Source: JBBQIY01 sp964618405
GTDB lineage: Bacteria > Verrucomicrobiota > Kiritimatiellia > RFP12 > UBA3636
Reading direction: 5' to 3'
Assembly: GCA_964618405.1 (NCBI GenBank)
Contig: CAZUAY010000143.1
Location: forward strand, 1-10,012
DNA length: 10,012 bases
Under the pieces are notes generated by a model. It was not told where the DNA came from. It was given only the letters and a program-made list of their open reading frames with translations, and searched no databases. A program made the translations under genes and the position numbers. Positions 1-5,598 of the stretch are shown here, piece by piece. Each line of letters opens with the position of its first letter. The stretch's first letter is position 1.

Positions 1-518
1 ATATCATGTTACCGAAACTCGATGGGCTTAGCGTCATTGAAGGGATCCGCAAGGCTGGAGTGAAATTTCCAATCATTGTGCTGAGCGCGATGGATTCGGT
101 TGAAAGCAAAGTGAAAGGTCTTGAAAAGGGCGGCGATGATTATCTCGCCAAGCCTTTTTCGATTACGGAACTGCTGGCCCGAGTTCAAGCGCTGTTGCGC
201 CGATCTGCATCCTCGATGGAAACGATGACATTGACCGTTGAAGATTTAACGCTCGATATTCCTTCTCGGCGTGTTCATCGAGGCGGTGTGCGCATCGACC
301 TTCAACCGCTCGAATACCAGTTGCTAGAGTATTTGATGCGAAACAAAGGGCGTGTCGTTTCAAGAACCACCATCATGGAGCATGTGTGGGAGTATGATTT
401 CGACACCCAAACGAATATTGTAGAATCGCGTGTCTGCCGCCTTCGCGAAAAGATCGACAAGGCCTACGAACGCAAACTGATACGCACCGTGAGAGGTTTC
501 GGCTATGTCATCGAATAA
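1..518 (+). CDS. OmpR-family response regulator, 5' end cut by the window
   Basis: This is a cytoplasmic response regulator that would be phosphorylated by the kinase encoded just downstream and then bind promoter DNA. The reading frame is open to the window edge, so the in-frame ATG at 6 is internal: it encodes the Met of the classic D-x-M-L-P motif. The last two bases (AT) of the probable phosphoacceptor Asp codon sit at positions 1-2, so most of the receiver N-terminus is missing. Counting from the ATG at 6, the receiver switch Ser is S27 (VLSAM) and the conserved Lys is K49 (LAKPF). A winged-helix Trans_reg_C domain follows at about residues 75-170, with the recognition helix near 136-150 and the typical ending VRGFGYVIE. 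The gene overlaps the kinase gene by 14 bp, so they are surely co-transcribed. The recognition-helix region resembles the CusR/PcoR branch, but the metal specificity of that branch cannot be assumed here. Confidence 0.95.
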   Translation, partial: IMLPKLDGLSVIEGIRKAGVKFPIIVLSAMDSVESKVKGLEKGGDDYLAKPFSITELLARVQALLRRSASSMETMTLTVEDLTLDIPSRRVHRGGVRIDLQPLEYQLLEYLMRNKGRVVSRTTIMEHVWEYDFDTQTNIVESRVCRLREKIDKAYERKLIRTVRGFGYVIE

Positions 519-2109
519 AATTTCGCATTGGGGTTCTCTAAAATCACGCCTCACGGTTTTTTACGTGGGGATGTTTATGATCACGCAGCTTCTTTGCGTA
601 ACGGTCATCTATTTCGCTCAGCAACACTCTGTCTCCAGCGATGCCCGAAAAAAAGTTCACGTATTTACTCGCGAATTCACGTATGAGTATATGACGGGAA
701 CAGAGTTCTTAGTCAATGAAGAGCAAATTTCCTCCGATCGCATGGATCAAAAAATGCTACGAAAAATTCATGAAATCGAGCCTAACTTTGTTTTCGAGAT
801 GGCTGCAATTAATTCTAGGGGTGTCACCACGGCTCTTGGTTCTGCGGGAGATCAAGTTTACGAATTCACTGCGTTGAAAGGGCAGCCCGCCGAGGTGTCG
901 AAAAAAACGTTCGAGGTTAAGGACCGGATAGCCCACATGGATGAAGAATTCAATGAGGAGTCATACGGAGAGGACGTCAATGAAGTGTATTTCCTCTTGC
1001 TGTCGCCGGAGGGGGAATGTTTGGCGAAATCAGGATTCAATGCGGTTGGCGTTGACCATTTTACGACGTTTAGGCTTCCGGAGGACACCACCAGAGAAAA
1101 CATGCGTTTGGCGCATGAAGATGGTGCCATCTTTGCAAGCTACCATCGCCTTTTCGACGGCAATATTCTCGTCATCGGTAAGCACATGAAGCAGTTCAAC
1201 AAGTATATCGTCAACCTTCTGTATTCAATTCTCCTGACGCTCGTCTTGTCTCTGATCGTGAGCGTATATTCTGGGAGATTTCTTGCAGGACGATTTGTCA
1301 GCGGCATCTTGCGCGTGACCCGTGCCGCGCGAAAGATTGAGAGCGGCAACTACGCTGAACGTGTTGCGCATGGTACTGAAGGCACCGAGATCAATGAGCT
1401 TGCGGATGCCTTTAATGACATGACGAATAATACGGAAAAGTTGTTGATCGAACTGAAAATGATTTCCGACAGTATGGCCCACGACCTTCGAACGCCGATT
1501 ACTCGCATGCGCGGACAAGCTGAAATGTCGCTCAACTCCCCGAAGGACAATGAATTGGCGAGTGATGTGGCGGAGGAGTGTGAGAATATGTTGACCTTGA
1601 TCAACACCATGCTCGAAATCACTCAGACTGAATTCAATATTAGCAAGATTGAAAAGGAAAAGCTCGACTTCGCCGCCATCGCCCACACAAGCGTTGACCT
1701 GTTGACGACGGTTGCAGACGACAAGAGCGTCACCTTGCGCGTTGACATCCCTGAGGTACCGTTGATGATGGTCGGGAACAAAGTGCAGCTCCAGCGGCTC
1801 ATTGGGAACCTTCTTGATAACGCCATCAAATTTACGCCTGCAAAGGGTGTCGTATCCTTGAGTATGCGAAGCGACACCGACAGCGTCTTATTGACCGTTG
1901 CCGACACCGGCTGTGGAATACCAGAGCAGGACGGTCAGCATGTTTTTGAGCGATTCTATCGATCAGACTCCAGCCGCAATGTGCCCGGTAATGGTCTCGG
2001 CCTCAGCCTCGTCAAAGCCATCGTTGATTCGTATAGCGGCTCTATCGTTTTTACGAGCGAACCCGGCCGTGGCACCGTCTTCACCCTGACATTGCCGATA
2101 GGCTCCTGA
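505..2109 (+). CDS. Membrane sensor histidine kinase
   Basis: A 534-residue two-component sensor kinase, partner of the overlapping response regulator. Layout: a short cytoplasmic N-terminus; TM1 at about 17-39; an extracytoplasmic sensor region at about 40-233 that I do not recognise; TM2 at about 235-256; a HAMP linker at about 258-310; a HisKA dimerisation domain with H-box MAHDLRTP, phosphoacceptor H326; and a HATPase_c domain at about 425-532. In the ATPase domain the N-box is NLLDNA (N435, N439), the G1 box is DTGCGIP (D467), the F-box is VFERFYRSD and the G2 box is GNGLGLSL. All catalytic boxes are intact, so it should be active. The ATG at 505 is supported by GAGAGG at 491-496, and translation is probably coupled to the regulator gene. 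The stimulus cannot be read from the sequence, because the sensor region shows no Cys/His metal cluster or obvious known fold. Confidence 0.95.
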   Translation: MSSNKISHWGSLKSRLTVFYVGMFMITQLLCVTVIYFAQQHSVSSDARKKVHVFTREFTYEYMTGTEFLVNEEQISSDRMDQKMLRKIHEIEPNFVFEMAAINSRGVTTALGSAGDQVYEFTALKGQPAEVSKKTFEVKDRIAHMDEEFNEESYGEDVNEVYFLLLSPEGECLAKSGFNAVGVDHFTTFRLPEDTTRENMRLAHEDGAIFASYHRLFDGNILVIGKHMKQFNKYIVNLLYSILLTLVLSLIVSVYSGRFLAGRFVSGILRVTRAARKIESGNYAERVAHGTEGTEINELADAFNDMTNNTEKLLIELKMISDSMAHDLRTPITRMRGQAEMSLNSPKDNELASDVAEECENMLTLINTMLEITQTEFNISKIEKEKLDFAAIAHTSVDLLTTVADDKSVTLRVDIPEVPLMMVGNKVQLQRLIGNLLDNAIKFTPAKGVVSLSMRSDTDSVLLTVADTGCGIPEQDGQHVFERFYRSDSSRNVPGNGLGLSLVKAIVDSYSGSIVFTSEPGRGTVFTLTLPIGS

Positions 2110-2116
2110 GAAGCGA

Positions 2117-3250
2117 TCAATGCTCGGCTCTGCGCATCGTCTCGCGGTATTTTGCAGGGGTTATGCCTTCCGTCTTTTTGAAGGCGTTCCAGAAGTTTGG
2201 AGCTTCAGCCCGTCCTGAAATTGTGGCAATGTCCTTGATGGGGATGGCGGTTTCTGTTAGAAGACGGCAGATTTCTTGGTGGCGTCGCCGCTTCCATTCA
2301 GTAGCCGGAGACGTGTTGAGGGTTGCGTTGAATTTCATTTCTAAACTCCGCTTTGATACGCCGCAGGTCTTCGCCAGTGTATCGGTTCCACACGGCAAAA
2401 AGAGATTTGCAACCATGTAGGCGACGGCTTTGTTGAGTACGGGATCTGAATATCGGAAGGAGGCTGAGGATTCGCGAACAATAATTCGAATCGGAGGAAT
2501 CCATTCGGATGGAGGCAGACGGTTAGGCTTTTCGATCATATCGATCAGCATGCCGGCTGCGCGAAGCCCTATTTCCCTTTCGGGTAGTACGATGGTGCTG
2601 AGCGTACAGGGCGAGAGGGCGGAGTCGAGCATGGAGTCGCCGACCCCCAGAATACCAATAGACTCCGGAATACGGCGTTGGGTTTTTGCTAGGGCACCCA
2701 CGAGTTGCCGAGCAATGAAGTCCGAAGAGCAAAAGCATCCCGTGTGTTCAGGCAATGAGGTAAGCCACGCTTCGAGGCCCGTTGACTTTGAGAAGACGGC
2801 ACCACTCGGTGGGAGTATCGGAGTCATGTCGCGTGACCGCGATTCCTGGATGAAACCTTCGTACATTGTTTTTGATGCGTAGGATCCGTGTTCGTGTACG
2901 ATGGCTTGGCAACTCCATTCGCTTTCGGCAAAGTAACGCGCCGCCATCGCCCCTGTTGCATAGAAGTCCGCGCTTACAGAGGGTATAGAACGAATCTCGG
3001 AGATGGTTCCGACATTGACCATGGGGATAGGATGCGAACGGAGGCTTTCAAGCCACCGATCGCCCAGAAAGGCACCGACAACGCCATCGACGCTGCCAAT
3101 GGAGACCAACTGCGCTAATGTGTCTGCCTGCGTGTAATGAATCGGAACGACGCGCACGTCAGGAATCTCTGCGAGCTTCTCCTGAACGCCGGCGAGAATC
3201 CGCAAAGACCTTGAGAGATCGGAATCCATTAAAACGCTAATAGTTCTCAT
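2117..3250 (-). CDS. XylR-like transcriptional regulator (LacI-type ligand domain + AraC helix-turn-helix)
   Basis: A 377-residue regulator. Residues 1 to about 265 resemble the periplasmic-binding-protein-like sensor of LacI/XylR proteins: an opening beta strand (TISVLMD), the segment DGVVGAF, P-MVNVG, and the stretch IGILGVGDSMLDS followed by LSTIVLPEREIG, which is typical of the sugar-binding fold. Residues from about 270 to 373 form an AraC-type domain with HTH1 near 289-310 (LAKTCGVSKRSLEMKF) and HTH2 near 337-360, ending in the family signature FKKTEGITPAKYR. There is no N-terminal LacI helix-turn-helix, as expected for XylR-like proteins. The frame can extend to a TTG at 3262, but I prefer the ATG at 3250 because the best promoter would start transcription near 3257. 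No Shine-Dalgarno is visible for either start. It is divergent from gmd and convergent with the kinase gene. The ligand is probably a sugar (family inference); control of gmd is a hypothesis. Confidence 0.9.
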   Translation of the reverse strand: MRTISVLMDSDLSRSLRILAGVQEKLAEIPDVRVVPIHYTQADTLAQLVSIGSVDGVVGAFLGDRWLESLRSHPIPMVNVGTISEIRSIPSVSADFYATGAMAARYFAESEWSCQAIVHEHGSYASKTMYEGFIQESRSRDMTPILPPSGAVFSKSTGLEAWLTSLPEHTGCFCSSDFIARQLVGALAKTQRRIPESIGILGVGDSMLDSALSPCTLSTIVLPEREIGLRAAGMLIDMIEKPNRLPPSEWIPPIRIIVRESSASFRYSDPVLNKAVAYMVANLFLPCGTDTLAKTCGVSKRSLEMKFNATLNTSPATEWKRRRHQEICRLLTETAIPIKDIATISGRAEAPNFWNAFKKTEGITPAKYRETMRRAEH

Positions 3251-3271
3251 TTGTTTGCGCAAAATTATAAT
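3244..3271 (+). promoter_or_regulatory. Candidate sigma70-like promoter of gmd
   Basis: On the plus strand, TTCTCA (3244-3249) is followed after 16 bp by a perfect TATAAT (3266-3271). This box overlaps the minus-strand TATAAT (3264-3269) by four bases. The start of transcription would be near 3278, giving a leader of about 75 nt. The two divergent promoters would share their -10 DNA and so compete for RNA polymerase. The -35 match is weak (4 of 6). Confidence 0.35.
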
Positions 3272-3294
3272 GCATAATTGCGCTTTAACGCAAT
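3254..3294. promoter_or_regulatory. Operator-like cluster of TTGCG half-sites
   Basis: Two inverted repeats lie 27 bp apart, centre to centre: a perfect 10-bp palindrome TTTGCGCAAA (3254-3263), and ATTGCG (3277-3282) facing CGCAAT (3289-3294) across a 6-bp spacer. That makes four TTGCG half-sites in 41 bp. They flank and overlap the TATAAT boxes of both divergent promoters, where a repressor or autoregulator would be expected to act. The adjacent XylR-like protein is the natural candidate, but this is inference. Confidence 0.4.
3264..3293 (-). promoter_or_regulatory. Candidate sigma70-like promoter of the XylR-like regulator
   Basis: On the minus strand, TTGCGT (3293-3288) is followed after 18 bp by a perfect TATAAT (3269-3264). 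Transcription would start near 3257, only about 7 nt before the ATG at 3250. The mRNA would then be almost leaderless, which fits the lack of any Shine-Dalgarno sequence. The -35 box matches the consensus only in TTG, so this is a pattern match, not proof. Confidence 0.45.
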
Positions 3295-3352
3295 GTAAAA
3301 CTGAGACCCCAAGAGTAGTATCAAGACGAATTCAATTTGAACAGGAGTTGAA

Positions 3353-4363
3353 ATGAAAAAAGCACTTATTACGGGTATTACGGGGCAAGACGGCTCTTAT
3401 CTTGCAGAACTTTTGCTTAAGAAGGGGTACGAAGTTCATGGGATCATTCGGAGGTCTTCTAGTTTTAATACGCACCGAATCGACCATCTGTATCAAGATC
3501 CCCACATCATGGGAGTTCGCCTCTTTCTTCATTACGGCGACTTAGCAGATTCCGTTCGTCTTACGAAACTCCTTTATGAGCTTCGCCCAGATGAAATTTA
3601 CCATCTGGGCGCCCAGAGCCATGTGCGCGTTTCTTTTGACATTCCCGAATACACGGCGGATGTTACGGGTGTGGGTACGGTACGCATCCTTGATGCGATT
3701 CGAGAGGCGGGCATCGGTCACGGCGTTCGCTTTTATCAAGCATCTTCATCGGAACTTTACGGTGAAGCGGCCGAAGTTCCGCAAACGGAATCCACGCCGT
3801 TTCATCCACGTTCGCCCTACGCCTGCGCCAAGCTTTACGCCTATTGGATTACACGCAATTATCGTGAAGCCTACGAGATGCATGCTTCGAATGGTATTCT
3901 CTTTAACCACGAATCACCACGCCGCGGTCCGACGTTCGTAACGCGTAAGATCACCATGGCAGCGGCACGTATCAAGCTTGGCCTTCAGAGCGAGCTATTT
4001 CTAGGTAATCTAGAAGCCAAGCGCGACTGGGGTTTTGCGAGCGATTATGTTGATGCGATGTGGTGCATTTTGCAGCAGGAGAGTCCTGACGACTATGTCA
4101 TCGCCACAGGTGAGACGCACACGGTTCAAGAGTTTTGTGAAGAAGCATTTGCGTTGCTCGATTTGGACTGGAGTGAGTTTGTACGCTATGATCCTCGGTA
4201 TGAGCGTCCAACAGAAGTTACCTCGCTGGTGGGTGATGCATCGAAGGCAAAGAAAGTTCTGGGCTGGGAACCGAAGGTTGGTTTTAAGAATCTGGTTCGG
4301 ATGATGGTCGAAGCTGATCTGGCCGAGGCGCGTCAGCAACGCGCGATGTTGGAACAGCGATAG
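3353..4363 (+). CDS. gmd: GDP-mannose 4,6-dehydratase
   Basis: A cytoplasmic enzyme of the extended SDR family that converts GDP-D-mannose to GDP-4-keto-6-deoxy-D-mannose, the first step to GDP-L-fucose and other GDP-deoxysugars. The 336-residue protein begins with the NADP-binding Rossmann motif ITGITGQDGSY (G8, G11, G14). It carries ASSSELYGE with S132 and E134, and the catalytic pair Y156/K160 in SPYACAKLYAYW. Residue 132 is Thr in the E. coli enzyme; Ser is a common conservative change. The segments NHESPRRGPTFVTRKI and KRDWGFASDYVDAM are highly characteristic of GMD rather than other sugar dehydratases. Length is slightly below the E. coli enzyme, with no internal loss apparent. The ATG is backed by AGGAG at 3343-3347. 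It is followed by the gene for the next pathway step, fcl. Confidence 0.97.
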   Translation: MKKALITGITGQDGSYLAELLLKKGYEVHGIIRRSSSFNTHRIDHLYQDPHIMGVRLFLHYGDLADSVRLTKLLYELRPDEIYHLGAQSHVRVSFDIPEYTADVTGVGTVRILDAIREAGIGHGVRFYQASSSELYGEAAEVPQTESTPFHPRSPYACAKLYAYWITRNYREAYEMHASNGILFNHESPRRGPTFVTRKITMAAARIKLGLQSELFLGNLEAKRDWGFASDYVDAMWCILQQESPDDYVIATGETHTVQEFCEEAFALLDLDWSEFVRYDPRYERPTEVTSLVGDASKAKKVLGWEPKVGFKNLVRMMVEADLAEARQQRAMLEQR

Positions 4364-4391
4364 GGGCAAGAGAGGTCGTAGGGAGTAGTTT

Positions 4392-4416
4392 CCGGTGGGG
4401 ACGCCCCAGACCCCGG
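4392..4416 (+). repeat. GC-rich hairpin in the gmd-fcl gap
   Basis: TGGGG (4396-4400), a 3-nt ACG loop and CCCCA (4404-4408) form a perfect 5-bp stem. Outer CCGG (4392-4395) can pair with CCGG (4413-4416), with GACC bulged out. No T-run follows, so it is not a standard terminator. It may slow polymerase or stabilise mRNA, or be a dispersed repeat. Confidence 0.4.
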
Positions 4417-4428
4417 TTTGAAAAGTAG

Positions 4429-4447
4429 AAGCACGGCAGCCGTGCTT
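4429..4447 (+). repeat. Perfect 8-bp stem-loop just before fcl
   Basis: AAGCACGG (4429-4436), loop CAG, and CCGTGCTT (4440-4447) form a perfect stem with a 3-nt loop. It ends about 4-5 nt upstream of the purine-rich fcl ribosome binding site (AGGAAAGGGAAG, 4452-4463). The tract after the stem is TTGG rather than a T-run, so termination is doubtful. A role in mRNA processing or fcl translation, or a dispersed palindromic repeat, are the alternatives. Confidence 0.5.
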
Positions 4448-4465
4448 GGTTAGGAAAGGGAAGTA

Positions 4466-5419
4466 ATGAGCAATACATTTGATAAGACATTGGTTTTGGG
4501 ATATCGCGGCATGGTGGGTTCGGCAGTCGTGCGAAGGATGAAGGATCGAGGCCTTTCTGCGCCGATGCTTGCAGGCCGGGCAGAGGTCGATTGCCTGAAT
4601 CAGGCCGCAGTTCGAGCCTATATCGCCAAGGTTGAGCCAACCTCGGTCATTATCGCTGCTGCGAAAGTCGGCGGTATTGAAGCCAATCGCACACAGATGG
4701 CAGAGTTTATGTACGAGAATCTCATGCTGGCGTCGAACGTTATTGAGGCCTGTTACCGTGTCGGCGTCCCTCGCGTAATGTTTTTGGGCAGTTCATGCAT
4801 CTACCCACGCGTAGCAGAACAGCCCATCCGTGAGGATTCGCTTCTCACAGGAACTCTTGAACCCTCGAATGAAGGTTATGCCATCGCAAAAATTGCGGGT
4901 ATGAAACTCTGTCAGTACTATCGCCACCAGTACGGGCTCTGTTACCATTCGGTCATGCCGACGAATCTCTACGGCCCGGGGGATAGCTATCATCCAAAAC
5001 ATTCGCACGTGTTACCGGCGCTTATTCGGAAATTTGAAGAGGCGAGGGTGACGAACGCGAGAACGGTTTTGCTTTGGGGTACGGGGTCTGCTTTGCGTGA
5101 GTTTTTGCATGTCGATGATTTAGCAGATGCCGTATTGTTCACGATGGGGCTCGATAATCCGCTCGACTGGGTGAACGTCGGATCAGGCGAGGAGGTGTCG
5201 ATTCGTCAGCTCGCTGAGCGAGTGCGTGAGGCGGTTGATGTCGATTGTGACATCGCATGGGATTCCACTAAGCCAGACGGAACCCCGCGTAAGTTTCTTG
5301 ACTCTTCGTTACTAAATGGGTTGGGTTGGAAGGCCAACATTATGCTCAAGGAAGGCCTTGCTCGTACGATCGAGGCTTATCGGCAAGAAGGAATTGGAGG
5401 TAAGCGGAGAGACAAATGA
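4466..5419 (+). CDS. fcl: GDP-L-fucose synthase (GDP-4-keto-6-deoxymannose epimerase/reductase)
   Basis: A cytoplasmic extended-SDR enzyme that performs 3,5-epimerisation and then NADPH-dependent 4-keto reduction of the Gmd product, giving GDP-L-fucose. The protein is 317 residues, close to the usual 310-325. Seen in sequence: the nucleotide motif GYRGMVGSA (G12, G15, G18); the invariant block LGSSCIYPR with S109 and epimerase Cys C111; the catalytic Y138-x3-K142 in EGYAIAKIAG; H181 in HSHVLPALIRKF, matching H179 of the E. coli enzyme; and REFLHVDDLADA. This is the WcaG/Fcl pattern, not a generic epimerase. The ATG at 4466 has a strong purine-rich ribosome binding site. It lies 102 bp after gmd and may be co-transcribed through two small hairpins. 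No glycosyltransferase or other polysaccharide gene adjoins it in this window. Confidence 0.97.
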   Translation: MSNTFDKTLVLGYRGMVGSAVVRRMKDRGLSAPMLAGRAEVDCLNQAAVRAYIAKVEPTSVIIAAAKVGGIEANRTQMAEFMYENLMLASNVIEACYRVGVPRVMFLGSSCIYPRVAEQPIREDSLLTGTLEPSNEGYAIAKIAGMKLCQYYRHQYGLCYHSVMPTNLYGPGDSYHPKHSHVLPALIRKFEEARVTNARTVLLWGTGSALREFLHVDDLADAVLFTMGLDNPLDWVNVGSGEEVSIRQLAERVREAVDVDCDIAWDSTKPDGTPRKFLDSSLLNGLGWKANIMLKEGLARTIEAYRQEGIGGKRRDK

Positions 5420-5423
5420 CTGG

Positions 5424-5460
5424 AAATCGGTCAGGCACAGCCCCTGTGCCTGACCGATTT
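5424..5460 (+). terminator. 17-bp perfect stem-loop after fcl
   Basis: AAATCGGTCAGGCACAG (5424-5440), loop CCC, and its exact complement at 5444-5460 form a 17-bp perfect hairpin starting 4 nt after the fcl stop. The stem begins in AAA and ends in TTT, so it could act as a terminator in either direction, but only three T residues follow on the plus strand. Its outer arm (CTGACCGATT) recurs in the hairpin after gcvPB, so it could instead be a dispersed palindromic repeat placed at gene ends. Confidence 0.6.
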
Positions 5461-5475
5461 CGAATAATTATCTCC

Positions 5476-5504
5476 TTGCGTTTTTCCAACGATAAGAATA
5501 AAAT
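5476..5504 (+). promoter_or_regulatory. Candidate promoter of the gcv operon
   Basis: TTGCGT (5476-5481) and TAAAAT (5499-5504) are separated by 17 bp, matching sigma70 boxes at 3 of 6 and 5 of 6 positions. The start would be near 5511, giving a leader of about 88 nt before the gcvT ATG at 5599. The region lies directly after the fcl hairpin and is AT-rich compared with the genes. I see none of the conserved glycine riboswitch blocks between 5420 and 5598. Confidence 0.45.
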
Positions 5505-5598
5505 GACACCGAATTAAGTTGATTCAGCTCAATAGTCCCTCTTTGCCTTCAAGACGAGTGGGTTTTTGAGTATAAATTTGACACTGTGGATGGTTACA

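Noticed and set aside
1225..1686. Long minus-strand open frame (153 codons) inside the kinase gene.
   Set aside because: It lies antisense to the conserved HAMP and HisKA coding sequence and shows no recognisable domain; it is a shadow of the real gene.
2110..2116. Possible bidirectional terminator between the convergent genes, using AGC...GCT near 2112-2124.
   Set aside because: Only three or four base pairs form and there is no T-run on either side.
5503..5517. A tiny reading frame ATG-ACA-CCG-AAT-TAA in the gcvT leader that copies the first 12 bases of gcvH (ATGACACCGAAT at 6712).
   Set aside because: A 12-base match is expected by chance a few times in a window of this size, and the ATG overlaps the proposed -10 box, so it would not be on the transcript.
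5420..5598. Possible glycine riboswitch before gcvT.
   Set aside because: The conserved glycine aptamer blocks and tandem layout are not visible; the only strong structure is the hairpin next to the fcl stop.
5566..5598. Longer gcvT start at TTG 5566 or ATG 5590.
   Set aside because: The extra residues do not fit the GcvT N-terminus, while the ATG at 5599 gives the usual length and alignment.
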